This document shows, one piece after another, positions 13,201-23,846 of a stretch of 60,000 nt of DNA. Below the pieces are notes generated by a model that saw only the letters and a program-made list of their open reading frames with translations, ran no database searches and was not told the origin of the DNA. Source of the DNA: Nematostella vectensis (Eukaryota; Cnidaria; Anthozoa; Actiniaria; Edwardsiidae); contig NC_064037.1 of assembly GCF_932526225.1 (NCBI RefSeq), positions 17,214,471 through 17,274,470 on the forward strand. Direction: 5' to 3'. Made by a program: the position numbers and the translations under genes. Within the stretch, counting starts at the first letter, position 1. Each line of letters begins with the position of its first letter.

Positions 13201-14764
13201 TAATCGAAGTGTTAATCGCGTGTCGTGTGGATGATCACTTCACAGGCTGAGCGCTCCTCTTCTCTATCTGGTTCACACGTGACGCTTCTCTCCTCCTCTT
13301 TCCTCGGCCTTCATTCTTCTCTGATGTCTGATAAATCTTCTTATCGCTGACGACCCTTGCCTGCATTGTTAGTATTGCGCGACCGCTAAACCTGGAAATA
13401 TTTTACTTTGGGTTGGCTGCGGACCGTGAAGAAATCAGTCATCCTGGGTAGTAAGCTGTCATAGACCCAGTGCCTTTTCTTTCAAAGACCACAGGTAACC
13501 CAAACACCTTGTGGTGGCCATGTTACAGTAAAAACATGCTTGGTTGTATGGAGTTATTATTATAAGGTTAACATTTCCCTATTTCACTATGCGTTTTTTT
13601 TGTTTCTTCTCGTCTTGGCCTATTCTTTTTCTCCTTTTTGCCCTTTGACTCGTATTATCGTCTTATCTCTCAAATTAACCTTCGATTTGGCTGTTTTATA
13701 GGTTACTTTTTACCATCGCTTATGTTTTATTCTTGGTTTTGTACGTAGCTAGGAATGGACGCAGGTAGCGCGCTCGTGTCTAAAAGTAATTATTGGCTGC
13801 GAGTAGCTATTTGAATGTACCGCAAAGTCACAAATATTTTTACTTTAATGCAAGGCAAAGTGACGGTATTTACTTGTCCTCGACAATGGTGGGACACGTG
13901 ATGGTATATGTCACGTTACGGGACATGGTATATGACACGTGATGGGACATGGTATATGACACGTGATGGGACATGGTGTATGACACGTGACGGGACATGG
14001 TATATGACACGTGACAGGACATGGTATATGACACGTGATGGGACATGGTATATGACACGTGATGGGACATGTTATACCACAAGTGATGGGACATGGTGTA
14101 TGACACGTGATGGGATATGGTATATGACACGTGATGGGACCTGGTATACAGTCGATTGACGAAAGTTTGTCGTCAACCCATCTAAGCATGAAGTTATGCG
14201 GTGGCAAATACATGCAGCTAGGCGCTTCAGTGGTTTTTACCCATGCATACATGCGGGCACGTCGCGTAGTCGCGAAGCCGGTGGACGACAACCTTTTGTT
14301 AATCGACTGTATGATATATGATGGTTAATGTGATCGAACACGTGTTGGGTGATATGATGAGTGATGGGTCAAGTGGTGGGTGACGGGTGATGTGATGGGA
14401 CATGGTATATGTTTTTGTGATTTTGTTTGTAGGGGTTTTGGTACTTTCCTTTGTGGTCTTTTAGAGATTTTGCTGCACCCACTCCCCCCCTTCCCAAGGA
14501 CGCCTGGACACACTTGAGAATAAAAAAAGAATAATAACAGCCTTGGTCTTCTCTTGTGGCAAATTCTCATGGTTTTACCTAAAATGTACTTATTTTCAGG
14601 CTTCCTCTCCCAGCACAAGTACAGAGATCACGCCCAACGGCACTCGAAGCACGAAACAAGACAAAACTAAGAAGACTCCCGAGGAATCAAAGAAGAAGAA
14701 AGGCATCTTATCTAAGGGAAAGCAGATGCTGAAGAAAATGACCAAGGGCCAAACAAAGAAATAA
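1218..14764 (+). CDS. RIMBP: RIM-binding protein (RIM-BP), 3' part of gene, 21 exons
   Basis: Presynaptic active-zone scaffold. In the known family, SH3 domains bind proline-rich motifs of RIM and voltage-gated calcium channels. Exons from splice sites and frame: 1218-1334, 1645-1868, 2106-2181, 2450-2485, 3337-3375, 3690-3773, 4051-4221, 4296-4486, 5899-5980, 6310-6442, 6728-6888, 7691-7860, 8158-8560, 9154-9383, 9742-10039, 10653-10967, 11394-11758, 12017-12493, 12632-12703, 12879-12980, 14600-14764. Together they give about 1,302 in-frame residues ending in TAA. Domain order is SH3, acidic linker, three FN3, long acidic linker, SH3, SH3, lysine-rich tail. This is the diagnostic RIM-BP architecture, with the ALYDYDP and ALFDYDP starts and the DEDGF motifs typical of the family's SH3 domains. 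The N-terminal part (coiled coil in other animals) is missing because the window starts inside the gene. The family call is firm; exact small exons (2450-2485, 3337-3375) are less certain. Confidence 0.9.
1645..2181 (+). CDS. RIM-BP first SH3 domain (two exons)
   Basis: Exons 1645-1868 and 2106-2181, joined in phase 0 across a 237-base intron, encode an SH3 fold. It starts at ARYSYDPQQHSPND, continues through the acidic RT loop and EELAFQAGDYLYIFGDVDE, and closes with DGFYVGEL and GLVPSNFVEKV. The acceptors (gttttttgcag, gtgttctag) and the donor ggtaagt are good consensus. The long RT loop with an SPN-type insertion is the RIM-BP hallmark and recurs in both later SH3 domains. Confidence 0.9.
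2506..3175. repeat. 29-bp minisatellite in RIM-BP intron
   Basis: About 23 diverged copies of a unit close to TGATAGTGATATGATGATAA plus CTTATGGGG, with shorter variants (TGATATGGATAG). It sits between the 36-base exon 2450-2485 and exon 3337-3375. Confidence 0.85.
4296..5980 (+). CDS. RIM-BP FN3 domain 1 (exons 4296-4486 and 5899-5980)
   Basis: The two exons give a fibronectin type III domain: IPSPKRVSLERQF, the core tryptophan in VLLNWKAP, GYGVYVNGD, then TYRISVRTLTTRGEES. The join is phase 0 across a 1.4 kb intron that is almost entirely a 27-bp minisatellite. The FN3 triplet centrally placed between SH3 domains matches RIM-BP of vertebrates and insects. Confidence 0.85.
4530..5757. repeat. 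27-bp minisatellite in RIM-BP FN3-1 intron
   Basis: About 45 copies of a 27-base unit containing GGCTTAGCACGGCACAGAAT with ACGACAC. Because 27 is a multiple of three and the unit lacks stops in several frames, it creates long spurious frames on both strands. None has non-repeat sequence or a conserved domain, so I call no protein here. Confidence 0.95.
6121..6280. repeat. GACC/GACT/GACG tetranucleotide-rich microsatellite
   Basis: Degenerate runs of GACCGACCGACT, ACTGACTGAC and GACGGACGGA lie in the intron upstream of FN3 domain 2. Confidence 0.8.
6310..6888 (+). CDS. RIM-BP FN3 domain 2 (exons 6310-6442 and 6728-6888)
   Basis: Exon 6310-6442 encodes APENVHVTSISPTSAKIEWLP, the A-C strands with the core tryptophan. 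Exon 6728-6888 encodes the second half, with the YRVHVRART strand and an acidic DSDDDP-like loop. Splice phases agree (AG|A codon). A short tandem of cacgtcacgcaac-type words lies in the intron. Confidence 0.85.
7691..8560 (+). CDS. RIM-BP FN3 domain 3 plus linker (exons 7691-7860 and 8158-8560)
   Basis: Exon 7691-7860 reads PDAPLDVTLLPSAPDN, then EVAWMPV and TGYKVYINDVQVAEV. Exon 8158-8560 completes the domain (LHLHVRTQSLSGESTPSDGI) and continues about 80 residues into a charged, glycine- and glutamate-rich linker. The acceptors cccgtgctag and tttcaccag are reasonable, and the frame is open throughout. Confidence 0.85.
9154..10967 (+). CDS. RIM-BP acidic serine-rich linker (exons 9154-9383, 9742-10039, 10653-10967)
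   Basis: Three consecutive exons encode a low-complexity linker dominated by Glu, Asp and Ser between the third FN3 and the second SH3. I see no folded domain. Frames match across all joins (phase 0 and phase 1). Such a long disordered linker is normal in RIM-BPs. The intron 9384-9741 contains the perfect hairpin described separately. Confidence 0.75.
9474..9547. repeat. Perfect 34-bp inverted repeat with 6-base loop
   Basis: Two perfectly complementary 34-base arms (9474-9507 and 9514-9547) enclose the loop GCCAAA. A 16-base direct repeat, TCTGTCTTCAAATAGA, lies at 9418-9433 and 9546-9561. The structure is in an RIM-BP intron. Confidence 0.95.
9565..9590. repeat. 26-bp perfect palindrome
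   Basis: A spacer-free palindrome, ACAATGATTGATA followed by its reverse complement, lies 17 bases after the 74-base hairpin in the same intron. Confidence 0.9.
11394..12493 (+). CDS. RIM-BP second SH3 domain and following linker (exons 11394-11758 and 12017-12493)
   Basis: Exon 11394-11758 is acidic and then starts SH3-II with IFIALYDYDPSTMSPNPGAE and EEELKFSEGDLIK. Exon 12017-12493 completes it (IFGEKDEDGFYWGECEGVTG, FVPYNMVSEV), adds a linker of about 100 residues rich in Glu, Pro and Gln, and opens the third SH3 (KKMIALFDYDPRILSPNPDS). The join is phase 0. Confidence 0.9.
12632..12980 (+). CDS. RIM-BP third SH3 domain, distal half (exons 12632-12703 and 12879-12980)
   Basis: Following the opening in exon 12017-12493, these exons read VELSFHVGDVVLVYGEMDED, GFFTGELNGLRGLVPSNFLE and DLVEMVTPPTG. 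A stretch of 138 bases between 12494 and 12631 is intron even though one frame stays open through it; removing it restores the SH3 consensus. Confidence 0.88.
13895..14145. repeat. 24-bp tandem array in last RIM-BP intron
   Basis: About ten copies of a 24-base unit (GGGACATGGTATATGACACG plus TGAT) with a few substitutions. Array-like words resume at 14381-14410, beyond the MITE, suggesting the MITE landed inside the array. Confidence 0.9.
14147..14312. mobile_element. Tc1/mariner-like MITE with TA target duplication
   Basis: The inverted ends (CAGTCGATTGACGAAAG on the left; CTTTTGTTAATCGACTG on the right) are imperfect but clear, and each is flanked by TA. CAGT...ACTG ends plus a TA duplication is the Tc1/mariner signature. 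Size is about 166 bases with no coding capacity. A related copy in opposite internal orientation is at 35262-35427. Confidence 0.75.
14600..14764 (+). CDS. RIM-BP last coding exon, lysine-rich C-terminus
   Basis: After the acceptor tattttcag the frame encodes a Ser/Thr-rich stretch and a basic tail (many KK pairs; GILSKGKQMLKKMTKGQTKK before TAA at 14762-14764). It is separated from exon 12879-12980 by a 1.6 kb intron with a 24-bp tandem array and a MITE. Frame and phase agree with the previous exon. Confidence 0.8.
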   Translation, partial: ASSPSTSTEITPNGTRSTKQDKTKKTPEESKKKKGILSKGKQMLKKMTKGQTKK

Positions 14765-16083
14765 ACTGTATATAAGATATTTTATAAGATAAACTATGAA
14801 TACATACAATACAAGAAACGTATTTTACTACTATATCTAGTATTTTTAATAATACCCCAATAATAGTCCAATAATGGACGCAGGGGGTGTAGTTCTATGA
14901 GTTTTTTAGCGATTCAAATGGGTCCCATGGCCCGCTTTTTGTATAAATGAGCAATATATATTTTATAGGCGTGTGAAATATATTATAAGCAAAGATTGTT
15001 ATATCAAAGTTGTCTTTAGACGACTAGTGCAACTATGTATAATAAGAAATTTTAATTATCTTAAGTATTTACCGTACACATCCATTCTACAAACTAGTAA
15101 ACGTATATATGTATTTATTTATTATCCCTCCTGGTCAAGAGGACACACTATGTGACACTTCTTGCTCAAGTTTTATGGCGTCAATCTGTGATGTCATATT
15201 AACATACTCTTATGACATCACTATTTCTCGTCACGTTTTACTTCAACGTCACGTACATTTCATATTTTAAAGTTATACTGCTCCCGTGTGATAACGTCCA
15301 AATATCATAGTTACTAGACTTGACATGCTACCTTACTTCAACGTCTCTCGCGTCTTATTTCTTACTTTTTAATTGTAATAACGTGTGTGAAAGATTTCAA
15401 AGCATTAAAAATAATTAACTAAGAGTCGACATTGATTTATCCCCGCATATACTCCCTAAGGACCCCCCAACACCAATTCCGTTCGGTTGACTTCCCTGTA
15501 ACGTTTGCCATCCAAGTGATTTAAGCAAGAGCAATTTAACAAATTTAGTCCTAGTTTTCCGTGGTATGTACTCTTATACACCACAATATTCGTCCCCTCA
15601 TGATGAAAATGTTGCGGAATCAAGAGGCGGCGCCTTTCTGGAGATGACAAATCCCGTTATGTCCTGATTTACTATAGTTAACAACCAATCAGAAAGGGAG
15701 ATTACGCGCAAGTGTTCTAGAAAAATAACTCCTTTAATTAAATGCTTGTAGCCATTGTGAAATCGTCCACGAATATCGCTTCGATATTTGTGATTTGTTC
15801 GCAAGACGCATCCCTGATTCTGATTGGCTCAAACAATATTTTCTAAAAAAAATAGTGTGTCTGTCGTCCAACCTACATCTACAAAACCTCTCCTCTCCAG
15901 CTTCGACTCATAGACAAGGGCGTAGCCTTTTGTAAAACATAATTTCAAGAAACATATTCTAGATAAAGTTGAGATATTGTCCCGTCAGTGATACGTTTTT
16001 AACCGAGAAAAATTTGCGAACCGAATCCCTTCGACAGGGATGTCTACACTGGAACTCCACCCACCCCTCCCCCCGTAGGGGCT
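14765..16083. other. Intergenic DNA between convergent RIM-BP and PGGHG genes
   Basis: AT-rich sequence that must contain the 3' UTRs of both convergent genes. I see no additional exon, RNA gene or clear transposon. Confidence 0.6.
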
Positions 16084-19000
16084 TTACCCTCTAACCCACA
16101 TCCTCCCCAGGTCCCTTCTCCTCGGGCCCGCCGACGCCTGAATATACACCATCTCGTTACGTAAACTCACTGCGTCTCCAACCTTCAGCATGTGCCGCTG
16201 ACCCGTGGACTTCACCACAGCCTCAAGGCTCGGGGCCGAAGATTCTCGTGACGTCACAGTGACGTCAGAGGATTCTCTACCAACCACGACGTTGAAGCTA
16301 TTTCCGAGGTAATTTACACCGGTAACCCTGACTTCGGACGTGGCCGGGAGAAGCCTGGGGTTGAACTCTAAATGCTTTTCGGTTAATTTTAGACCAGTAT
16401 AGCCTGAAAGGACTGCTTGGAGGAATCCGCCTGCCCCCGTGATAAAATTCACCGCACCCCCGCCCGGTGTCTCGGTCCACACTTTAAACGGCTCCTCGAC
16501 GTTCAAGTAACTCTTGTTAAACGAGTCCTCCGCTTTCTTTGTCTCTCCTATGTCAAGCCAGTTGACGGCGAACATGGATTTGGTCATGGCCGGACCGTCC
16601 GGGTCTGTCCGGGGCTCGTACACGTTCAAGTCATTGCGTCGGATGTCCTTGCTCATCGGGTACATGAGTGGGTAGCCCAGAAGTATGGTATCGGCTTGTT
16701 TCACCTCCGTCAGGTCATAACCCTCGTATTCAGGGTGGTACTGGCGTTTAGTGTCAAACGGTATGAACATCTTCTCCGCTATTCTACTCCAGTTAGCTGG
16801 AACATCTTGGAGAACACTCGCTGCAAATTCTAGGTTCAGTTTAGCGATGACGTTCGTGTAAACGGAGTTATCGACATTCGAACGGTACTCATCTGGAGGC
16901 ATCACGTGATTGATCACGTAGGCGTCTCGTGATTCGTCGAACACAGCCCTGCTGGCCCAGAATTCTGCAGTGCCGTAGATAAGCCTTTGTCCTGGGTCGT
17001 TAAGCCAGGCCTGGTCATGCGTGGCAATGTAGTATTGTTTGGCAGCGAATCCTATGTCGCCCGTAATGTGCTGCTCGAAGTCTGCGTACACTTGTCCGGG
17101 ACACACCTCGTGCCCGGTCACAGCGCTTTCCCAAGGGAACATGGCTCCTGAAGAAGGTAATCATTAAAGGGGTGGTGTCAACTTGGCCGTGATGTATTGC
17201 TATTGTGACCTTTTACAGCAGGTCAGGCAGAAGAGTAACAAGAAAACGCCTTTCAGGCAGGGTAATGTTCAGAGGAAGGGACGGATAAACATTGACAGAA
17301 ATACTCTTTGTTAAAAGATGCCTGTTAAGAAGATATCTATTCAACCTCGGCAGTAGATAATTCCACCCCCGGGTGTCTATGGTGTGGGTACCACATGCGT
17401 GTTGATAGGAGAGGTCCCCCAATTTTTAGTTCTTCAGATCAACCCTGCCCCATTAGATAAGTTTTCCCGTCCTACCTTTGTAACCTCGTTGAGCCGCCCT
17501 CTCTTTTGCCGCAGCCAGCCTGTCAACACGGTACTCCAGACAGCTCCGCGCTAGGCCTGGGTACAGAATCAGGACAGGGGGGTACATCCAGGTCTCCTGG
17601 TCCCAGAAGGTGTGGCCGTAGTAACCATCACTGGCGAGTCCCCCAGGGCTCAGTCCGTATGGCCACGACTCGCGAATAGAGCTGAACAAGACAAGAAACG
17701 ACAGCTAGCAGGGCCTAGCAGGCCTTAAAATATTGGGGGGAGGGCACAATACAGAAACATTAAGAAAATATTGGGTGGGGGCAACGCCCCTACTGGTCAT
17801 TTCCTTATTTTTTTTTCAAAATATTTCCACTGCCACACCCCCTGCTACGGCCCTGGCTAGAAACCAATGGCACTAATAACATTCTGAGGCTGGCAAACGA
17901 GCGGTCCGCCGTGTTTACTTAACGACTGAAGAAATTTTAAATGGTCTAGGACTAGAAGAGCTTTTGGACAACACGCCCGTTGGTATTAAGCGGGAATTCT
18001 TACACGCCAGGAACAACACCAGGGTCGCTCGGGCTGGCTGAAAGGGACATCTAAAGCCGATCAATATCACCATATTTATAGATAGGGAAAATGTCGAATA
18101 GCATGACATGACTTTAAAAAGCAAATAAATATAGTCATGCGCGTAGGTCATGCGCGTTTTCTAGCCGATCTATGAGGGTAGAACAAACAGCATAAAGCAC
18201 AGTGAACAACGTGTCGAGCTAAAATGAGACTTGATTTTGGGGGATAACCTCTACATGTCAACGACTCAATAGAAGCAGTAAAAACCTACAACAACCAACG
18301 AGAAGTTTGTAATATATACTTATTATTATATAGTCAATTGATACAGGCTATCGGTTAGGCGATACGCTCGCAGGTGAGCACGGGTAAAAATCTCTCAACA
18401 ACATATAACAAAACAGGCCACAAGAAATTATAGGGCGATGATATATTGTTCAAAAACCGGTTTGACGAGTATTTTTGCTGTAGAGTTCTATAACAAGAAA
18501 CAAAAAGATAGGATCAGGTTTGAACAAGCGACATAAATTTTATGTTCTCTTGGTTGGAAACAATTACTTAGATATCCATTCTCTGAGAACTGGACAGCTT
18601 ATTTTCAGTTGTAAAAAAAACAGCTCGTCGTCTTTCCTTGTGTGTACAAGAACATTCTTATCAATTCAGAAATAATCGTATTTACGAGCTTTGCACTGCA
18701 CAGTCATCATTCTGGCTAGACGTGGTCTAAAACCTAAAACCTATGGATATCAAAATATCACCTGCGCTATTTGTTAAATATATATTATAGCAAAATATTT
18801 TAACTTTTTTTCGAAAACAATGCCCACGCGCGAGCAAAAAAACAAAAAACAAAGGATTTTGAGACAGATAGAAACATACAATGAAATGCATCTGTCTCGC
18901 TAGGATTGCGCACAAACTTCGACTAATGCAAGCGTGTGATCGTGTAGTAAGGAGAACTGAAGAAGATGAAATTTCGTGGATGTTCAATACCCTTACCTCA

Positions 19001-19889
19001 GGATATAATAGAGGCTGCCATAAACTGCTTGGGCCAGTGGTAAGTTCCCCTTCATGTCAACCCTCCCTTCCCCCCAAAGTTTCTCCCAGGCAGTCACGTG
19101 GCTATCTAGAAGCCCTTCTGGATCCCTCAACGCTTCTTCGTAAGCATTATAAGCACCGTGCAGAAAGTCCTGCGCATCCAGGCTGCTAGCTACCGCTGTC
19201 ACAAAGTACCACTTTTTGGAAGATTTCTTTGGGATGGTAGTAGGGCCTGGAACGTCGCTCCATACCACAGCAACCCCAATTCGCGCGCTATCCGGTTCCT
19301 CGGGCTCCTTGATATAGCCAATCATAGCCTTGTAATCATTAACACCTGTTTCTGTGCTTTTCCAATAGAACCTTTCCAAGTAGGCTTTCTCACTTTCTGT
19401 ATAAATTTTGAAGTCGATGTCACTGGTAGCCTTAGGATTGAAGCGAGTGTCCAGGACTATGGCCACATCATCTTCTCTATCATTTGTGACCGACAACTCG
19501 GAAACGATCACATGTTCCAGAACTCTGTGAGCGTAGATCTTTTGTTCTAATTGAAACTTATCAGCCGTTTGGTAATAATGAAACACACCTTCGGAGACAT
19601 TCAGTCGATATAAGTTCGTGGTTGAATCCCGCGGGATGTTTGACCTCACAGATATGTCGCACGGCGAAGGAATCCTTGCCCGGTGACTCGGAGAAGAGGT
19701 GTTTCTTCCATTAAATACACCAGATACGTAGATGGTGGGGCTGTAGACGGTCGTGGCGAGGTAGCCGTTGCCTACGGAAGCCATGAGGTCCGTTGTCGGC
19801 AGCTCACTGGCTTCAAAGACTGACGCAGTAGATGCCGAGCTGACAAGAAGCGGAAAAGAAGACAAGAGCAAAACGAGAACAAGCAACAT
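16084..19889 (-). CDS. PGGHG: GH65 glucosidase, protein-glucosylgalactosylhydroxylysine glucosidase type
   Basis: Members remove glucose from glucosyl-galactosyl-hydroxylysine of collagens. Three minus-strand exons, 19889-18997, 17681-17476 and 17147-16084, join in frame (AG|C, then G|GA) to 720 residues; from memory human PGGHG is of similar length. The ATG at 19889 opens a hydrophobic stretch (LLVLVLLLSSFPLLVSS) that looks like a signal peptide, implying secretion or ER entry. GH65 landmarks: a GNGYLATTVY N-terminal motif, GLSPGG followed by FWDQETW (Asp at about 325), GAMFPWESA, and PPDEY (Glu at about 453, the expected general acid). A third acidic residue in VWTETPGGGA (about 592) may match the third reported catalytic residue. 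The frame is intact with no stops. Acid trehalase-like is the alternative name within GH65. Confidence 0.9.
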
Positions 19890-21276
19890 CTTTGTTCCAA
19901 TCTTTATCAGTTAGTCCATTAGTTATTCCTCTCTCTCTTTTGAAATAAACTGAAATTATATAATTATTCTGCCCGAGTAATGTCAAATTTGAAAGTAGTG
20001 AATAGACAAAGTTCTTGAAAATCTGAACCGCAATTTTGATTTTCGATAATACCGTCTTCAAGAAAACCGGCTAAAGCGACTTCTCCAGCCAAATCTCGTA
20101 CAGCTGTCGACCGCTATGCTTTTGCTTTTGTCAGTCACTTGTGAAGCCCAGACAAAAGGTCTTGCGTTCTATGAAGAGAAACAAAAAGCCTCTTGGATGG
20201 GGCTGACAGCTCGGGTCGACAAAGTCGTTTTCAACGTTTCATGAGTATTCAAACATTAATAAACATTAAGTTGTGATAGAACTTGAGTTGATAGCGCAGA
20301 TTCTTGTCGTTGCATGAAAGCCAAATGATAAAACCGCCACAGATTAGATTGGCTCAGATAGGCTAGAGTTAGAAGAATGCCTGGGGTTCTCACCAATCTT
20401 AAACTCCTTCAATCTGCAGCAGTTCATTCGCGGCTAGAGCTCTTACATTCAATGTGAAAAATTACTGACAACAGCTGCATGAAAAACGAATGTCTCCTAT
20501 TGACTGAAATAAAGTACCAATAACTGTGGCTGTCAAAATTTCATTATATCACACTTAAAATCTGACACAACCCACATGTATAGAAAACGCCAAGATATTA
20601 CTTATTCGAAGGCCTTGTAGATAAAATGCTCTAAAAGGAGGGCATTTAGATATGCAAACTTAAACATTCAAGAGTTACACTTATCATAACTACAAAAATA
20701 CGATAGTTCTACAATAATTTAATTTTGTGGCTACAATGATTTGCTTCCTGTGTTGAAGACTGTGGCTAAGGTTAGCACGGAATTGCAGAGATAACCAATC
20801 CATGAAATTTCTTCATTTGCGTGTAATTGGTTTAGTTCAATTTTTTTTCACTTGTACTTGTACTAGAATAACCTTTTGTGTTTCATGATCGAAATATCTA
20901 TTAGTTTGTCAGTATGTCTATTCTGCTCAGATTGAAAAAAATCGTTTTATTACAAAAACTCGAGCCAAGTCATGCTGAGTGATTTTTCACCTAGGACCGG
21001 TTGCATAAAGCCTGGATGGTTATCTGCTAGATGGGCGCCATCCACTGGATAAAACACTAGTTATTCGGCGGATAAGATAAGCGTGCATAGAAAGCTGGAA
21101 AGCTATCTTTCTGTTGCCATGGTAAATATGCAAATGGAGCGCCATTTTTTTTCTTCAAACAAAATATAATAGCTTCAAATTTATTATTAAAAGTGCGTTA
21201 GGCACTACTGGAGAGAGACCTATGATTTTTCCTGTGATTTTTATGTGAAAAATCACAAGATTTTCATAGGAATACC
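19890..21276. other. Upstream region of PGGHG; no gene seen
   Basis: This holds the presumed 5' UTR and promoter of the minus-strand PGGHG gene. I cannot point to a TATA box or initiator with confidence. The last few hundred bases contain short inverted words leading into the foldback element. Confidence 0.5.
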
Positions 21277-22747
21277 ACAGGTTTTTATAAATTTGAAAAC
21301 CATAGTAAAGCTGGCAGGCAACTCAGCAGGCAACTCGGTGAAGTTAGCAGGCAACTCAAATGTGATAATTTGTGTAATATCTCGGCAGGTATATGGCCGA
21401 TTGTCACGAAATTTTGACACGATTGTACAAAAAGTACAACAAACATATTCATGCATGTATGATATCAAATATTATTAATCACGTGACTGTGTGACGTTGA
21501 AAGTTCCAGCAGGCAAGTCGTTACATCACAATTGTCGCGATATTTACGTCCCCTTTTTACCGATAGTCATCAAACTTTAACCTAAGTGTACAAATGTAAT
21601 AACGAAGACAACGCCGTATTAGTTATTCTCATGACGTCATCAATCACGTGACCGTGGGAAAAAACATTTTCTCGAGTTCCTATTGAGAAAACATTACGAA
21701 ACTTTCGAAATATGACAAATAGCACATGGGATTTTACAATCATGAACTTTTAAAATATGACGTCATCAATCACGTGACCGTGGGAAAAAAAGTCGATATC
21801 TAGAGTTCTGACTGAAATAACAGTGAAATCGAAGTACGACAAATTATGTATGTCGTTATTAAAGCCTAACTTTTTTGGAATGTTTTCGTGATTTACTTTT
21901 ATAAAAACATATAGCAGGCAACTCGACAGTACAGCAGGTAACTCGTGATGCACTGGGAATATCGTATTCGTCGTTATTCAAGCTTCATTTTTTGGCATTT
22001 GTACGTGATTTACTTTAATAAAAACATATAGCACGCAACTCGACAGTACAGCAGGTAACTCGTTATGCACTGGGAATATCGTATTCGTCGTTATTAAAGC
22101 TTCACTTTTTTGGCATTTGTAAGTGATTAACTCGAATAGAAACATATACTGGAAATATCGTATTCGTCGTTGTTAAATGTTCACTTTTGGCACTTGCACG
22201 TGATTTACACATCTTAACCTGCACTGTAATTCCTACCGTTTCTCTGCCGTATCTACGCGTATTATTTTCGCTCGATATGGGCCATCGCTTAAGCTCATCG
22301 ATTATCAGTCACTAACCTAGAGCGCGAATCCTAACAAACTCTCTCTCTACACGACACAATATAAAAACCCATACTCAAGGAGCCAACTGTCCAATACTTA
22401 TATAACCACTATCTATCTTCTATTTGCCATCATTGATTTGTCCCCTGCACGCTTTCAGATATTATTTCTCACCGGTCTTGTTATTGACTTGATTTTTCAC
22501 AAGCTCACATTACACTCACAGGAAATTATCAACAGGTAATTATCACCCTCGTTCAAAGGTCAAATACACTGTTCTGCCCTAACTCCAAGCCCGTTTTCTA
22601 CATTTCATTTATAGCCACAACTCTTAACTAACATCCCCAATGCAATACACCATATATAATAGCCATTATTGCACACTGTAACCCACACACTAACGTCTAT
22701 CACCATACATTTTATAACCCCACACAGCCGCCTCGGTACGAATACCA

Positions 22748-23845
22748 GATTTAAATGTTCACTTTTTGGCATTTGTACGTAATTTACTCGAACAAAAACA
22801 TATAACAGGCAACTCGACAGTACAGCAGGTAACTCGTTATACACTGGGAATATTGTATTCGTTGTTGTTACAGCTTCACTTTTTGGCATTTATACGTGAT
22901 TTACTTTAATAAAAACATATAGCAGGCGACTCAATAGTACAGCAGCTAACTCGTTATGCGCTGGGAATATCGTATTCGTCGTCATTCAAGCTTCACTTTT
23001 TTGGAATTTGTACGTGATTTACTTTAATAAAAACATATAGCAGGCAACTCGACAGTACAGCAGGTAACTCATTATGCACTGGGAATATCGTATTCGTCGT
23101 CATTCAAGCTTCACTTTTTTGGAATTTGTACGTGATTTACTTTAATAAAAACATATAGCAGGCAACTCGACAGTACAGCAGGTAACTCGTTATGCGCTGG
23201 GAATATCGTATTCGTCGTTATTGAAGCTTTACTTTTTCGTATTTGTACATGATTTACTTTAATAAAAACATATAGCAGGCAACTCGACAGTACAGCAGGT
23301 AACTCGTTATGCACTGGGAATATCGTATTCGTCGTCATTCAAGCTTCACTTTTTTGGAATTTGTACGTGATTTACTTTAATAAAAACATATAGCAGGCAA
23401 CTCGACAGTACAGCAGGTAACTCGTTATGCGCTTTGAATATCGTATTCGTCGTTGTTAAATGTTCACTTTTTGGTATTTATACGTGATTTACTTTAATAA
23501 AAACATATAGCAGGCAACTCGACAGTCCAGCAGGTAACTCGTTATGCGCTGGGAATATCGTATTCGTCGTTATTGAAGCTTCACTTTTTCGTATTTGTAC
23601 ATGATTTACTTTAATAAAAACATATAGCAGGCAACTCGACAGTACAGCAGGTAACTCGTTATGCACTGGGAATATCGTATTCGTCGTCATTCAAGCTTCA
23701 CTTTTTTGGAATTTGTACGTGATTTACTTTAATAAAAACATATAGCAGGTAACTCGACAGTACAGCAGGTAACTCGTTATGCGCTGGGAATATCGTATTC
23801 GTCGTTATTGAAGCTTCACTTTTTCGTATTTGTACATGATTTACT
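22748..23845. repeat. 118-bp tandem array, left arm
   Basis: Copies begin at about 22823, 22948, 23066, 23184, 23301, 23419 and onward. The unit includes GGCAACTCGACAGTACAGCA, GGGAATATCGTATTCGTCGT and TTTACTTTAATAAAAACATA. Two further copies lie outside the single-copy block near 21900-22140. Confidence 0.9.
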
Positions 23846-23846
23846 T

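Noticed and set aside
13870-14291. Cys/His-rich frames such as ITCHIPCPITCH
   Set aside because: An artefact of the 24-base tandem array; the apparent metal-binding pattern is just the period of eight residues.
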